Shown here piece by piece: positions 63,206 through 64,000 of a stretch of 64,000 bases of DNA (its first letter is position 1; every line of letters starts with the position of its first letter). The position numbers and the translations under genes were made by a program. The DNA lies in assembly GCF_963678875.1 (NCBI RefSeq), contig NZ_OY787456.1:2542001-2606000 (forward strand). Direction: 5' to 3'. The notes under the pieces were generated by a model that was given only the letters and a program-made list of their open reading frames with translations, searched no databases and was not told the DNA's origin. Source of the DNA: an uncultured Hyphomonas sp. Lineage in GTDB: Bacteria > Pseudomonadota > Alphaproteobacteria > Caulobacterales > Hyphomonadaceae.

Positions 63206-63459
63206 ACTTCACCCTCCACACGCGTCACGCCCGATGGCCATCGGCCATCTGGGCGCCCATCTCTGAACGAGACGGCACGCACGTCATGCCATGACGTTCG
63301 CGATGCACGGGCCAGAGATGGGTCCCCAGACCGCTGCGCGGCCGGGGATGACGCAAATGGAGGGCTTGTCCCACACCCAGCGCCCCTCATCCTGCTGCAT
63401 CTGTTCAATCCAGAACAAACTTATCCGACACCTCCGCACCCTGACATATAGTCCGGCAC

Positions 63460-63837
63460 ATGTCGCTCTTTCACCCACCCTCCCATTTCCCGCCGCAGCT
63501 CGCCTTTCTCTGGCCCCTGATCTGGGTTCAGGTGCTGATGCTGCGTGCGCAAATCCGCGCCGCTTATGGCCGCGGTGTGAAATACCACTGGAGCGTAACG
63601 CCGAACCTGCGCGTCTATCTTGTCAGCATCGACTGGATCCCGGGACAGAAAGCGGAGCGTGACTGGCTGAAGCCATCCCCACATTTCAATGACCGCCTGG
63701 CCGCCGCCTGCGATGGCCGGGCAGCTGCGCCTGACTATACCGCTTTGTGCGTCGCACCTCATGATGCAGGCGTTCGGGCGACCGTCCGCCACATCGCGCC
63801 AACCTGCCCGCCGATGCTCCCGTTGCCGGAAACCTGA
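63460..63837 (+). CDS. Hypothetical protein
   Basis: 125 residues. The N-terminal third is hydrophobic (QLAFLWPLIWVQVLMLRAQI), so it may sit in or at the membrane; the rest (KYHWSVTPNLRVYLVSIDWI, then WLKPSPHFNDRLAAA) has no motif I recognise. No strong ribosome-binding site precedes it. The aromatic-rich composition and long GC-rich frame make it plausible but not certain. Confidence 0.5.
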   Translation: MSLFHPPSHFPPQLAFLWPLIWVQVLMLRAQIRAAYGRGVKYHWSVTPNLRVYLVSIDWIPGQKAERDWLKPSPHFNDRLAAACDGRAAAPDYTALCVAPHDAGVRATVRHIAPTCPPMLPLPET

Positions 63838-63954
63838 CGCGCAACCTGTTCCCGAAAATCCGGTCCTTCCAGCCAAGCGCCTTTACGGGCGCCGCACCTG
63901 CTGGGCGCAACGGCATGTCTGGACAAGTTCGCCGCAGCATCCGACATTCGCGCC

Positions 63955-64000
63955 ATGATTACAGGACCGACTTCTCATTCGTTCATGTCGCAGCGCCTGC
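63955..64000 (+). CDS. Start of a probable alpha/beta hydrolase (cut by the window edge)
   Basis: Only 15 codons are present (MITGPTSHSFMSQRL). SHSF-SQRL at this position is a frequent opening of alpha/beta-fold hydrolases in alphaproteobacteria. The ribosome-binding site is poor and the rest lies outside the window, so the call is tentative. Confidence 0.4.
   Translation, partial: MITGPTSHSFMSQRL

Larger units (their letters stand above)
63037..63459. other. Repeat-rich intergenic region without a gene
   Basis: About 420 bp. It holds the AGTCCGGTAT decamer tandem, the second copy of the 42-bp repeat, and further GATC/TCATG-rich palindromic stretches. No open frame here looks like a real gene; those crossing the repeat give low-complexity translations. 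Confidence 0.55.

Noticed and set aside
63148..63408. Minus-strand frame containing SFDFAQDERSG
   Set aside because: This peptide is the translation of the dispersed 42-bp repeat.

Overview
The window comes from an alphaproteobacterium. The right-hand part (about 39.7-64 kb) is GC-rich core chromosome with an alphaproteobacterial gene set: rplU-rpmA-acetyltransferase-obgE, proB, an NDUFS4-like complex I accessory subunit, and a mmsA/mmsB valine branch. The many TonB receptors and CoA-thioester enzymes fit a marine, Hyphomonadaceae-type lineage. That placement is inference.

Region 1-16.7 kb (catabolic cassette A): a DUF6351/tannase-like lipoprotein, a TonB-dependent receptor, a thiolase, a thiolase-like/OB-fold fusion, a MaoC-type enoyl-CoA hydratase, an MFS carrier, a TetR regulator, a class III CoA-transferase, a dienoyl-CoA-reductase-like SDR, an acyl-CoA dehydrogenase, a 3-hydroxyacyl-CoA dehydrogenase-type SDR and a divergent AMP-dependent acyl-CoA ligase. 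Together they suggest uptake and hydrolysis of an ester, CoA activation and beta-oxidation of the released acid. Six near-palindromic sites (consensus TTTAAyGnnCrTAAAG) lie 13-32 bp before the start codons of six transcription units, including tetR, and look like one TetR-type regulon.

Region 16.8-24.8 kb (mobile and defence-like module): a divergent XRE regulator and Mrr-like endonuclease with a small overlapping gene; a tRNA-3'-end relic; a 17-bp direct repeat of the tRNA-Ser 3' end; paired palindromic repeats in front of an AlpA-like HTH gene; a Rep-like protein followed by an inverted repeat; a fragment of a DUF2075 protein; a large membrane protein with HEAT-like repeats and an FGE-like domain; and a serine recombinase.

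Region 25-37.8 kb (catabolic cassette B): tannase-family lipoprotein, AMP ligase, MFS carrier, TonB receptor, MalT/LuxR-type regulator, CoA-transferase and a pectinacetylesterase-family lipoprotein. The receptor, carrier, ligase, CoA-transferase and secreted esterase each have a counterpart in cassette A. A tyrosine integrase (37.9-39.6 kb) lies directly beside tRNA-Ser(CGA), whose 3' end is repeated at 18,695. This defines a candidate integrated island of about 21 kb.

Region 39.7-64 kb (core): ribosomal proteins, ObgE, ProB followed by an acetyltransferase and a RimK-type ATP-grasp ligase, a long-chain acyl-CoA synthetase, TesB, tRNA-Pro and tRNA-Arg, an RND efflux pair, a ROK sugar kinase, a valine-degradation operon with a divergent LysR regulator, a histidine/acid-rich TonB receptor with a Zur-like site, a PKHD-type hydroxylase, and the first codons of a probable alpha/beta hydrolase at the right edge.
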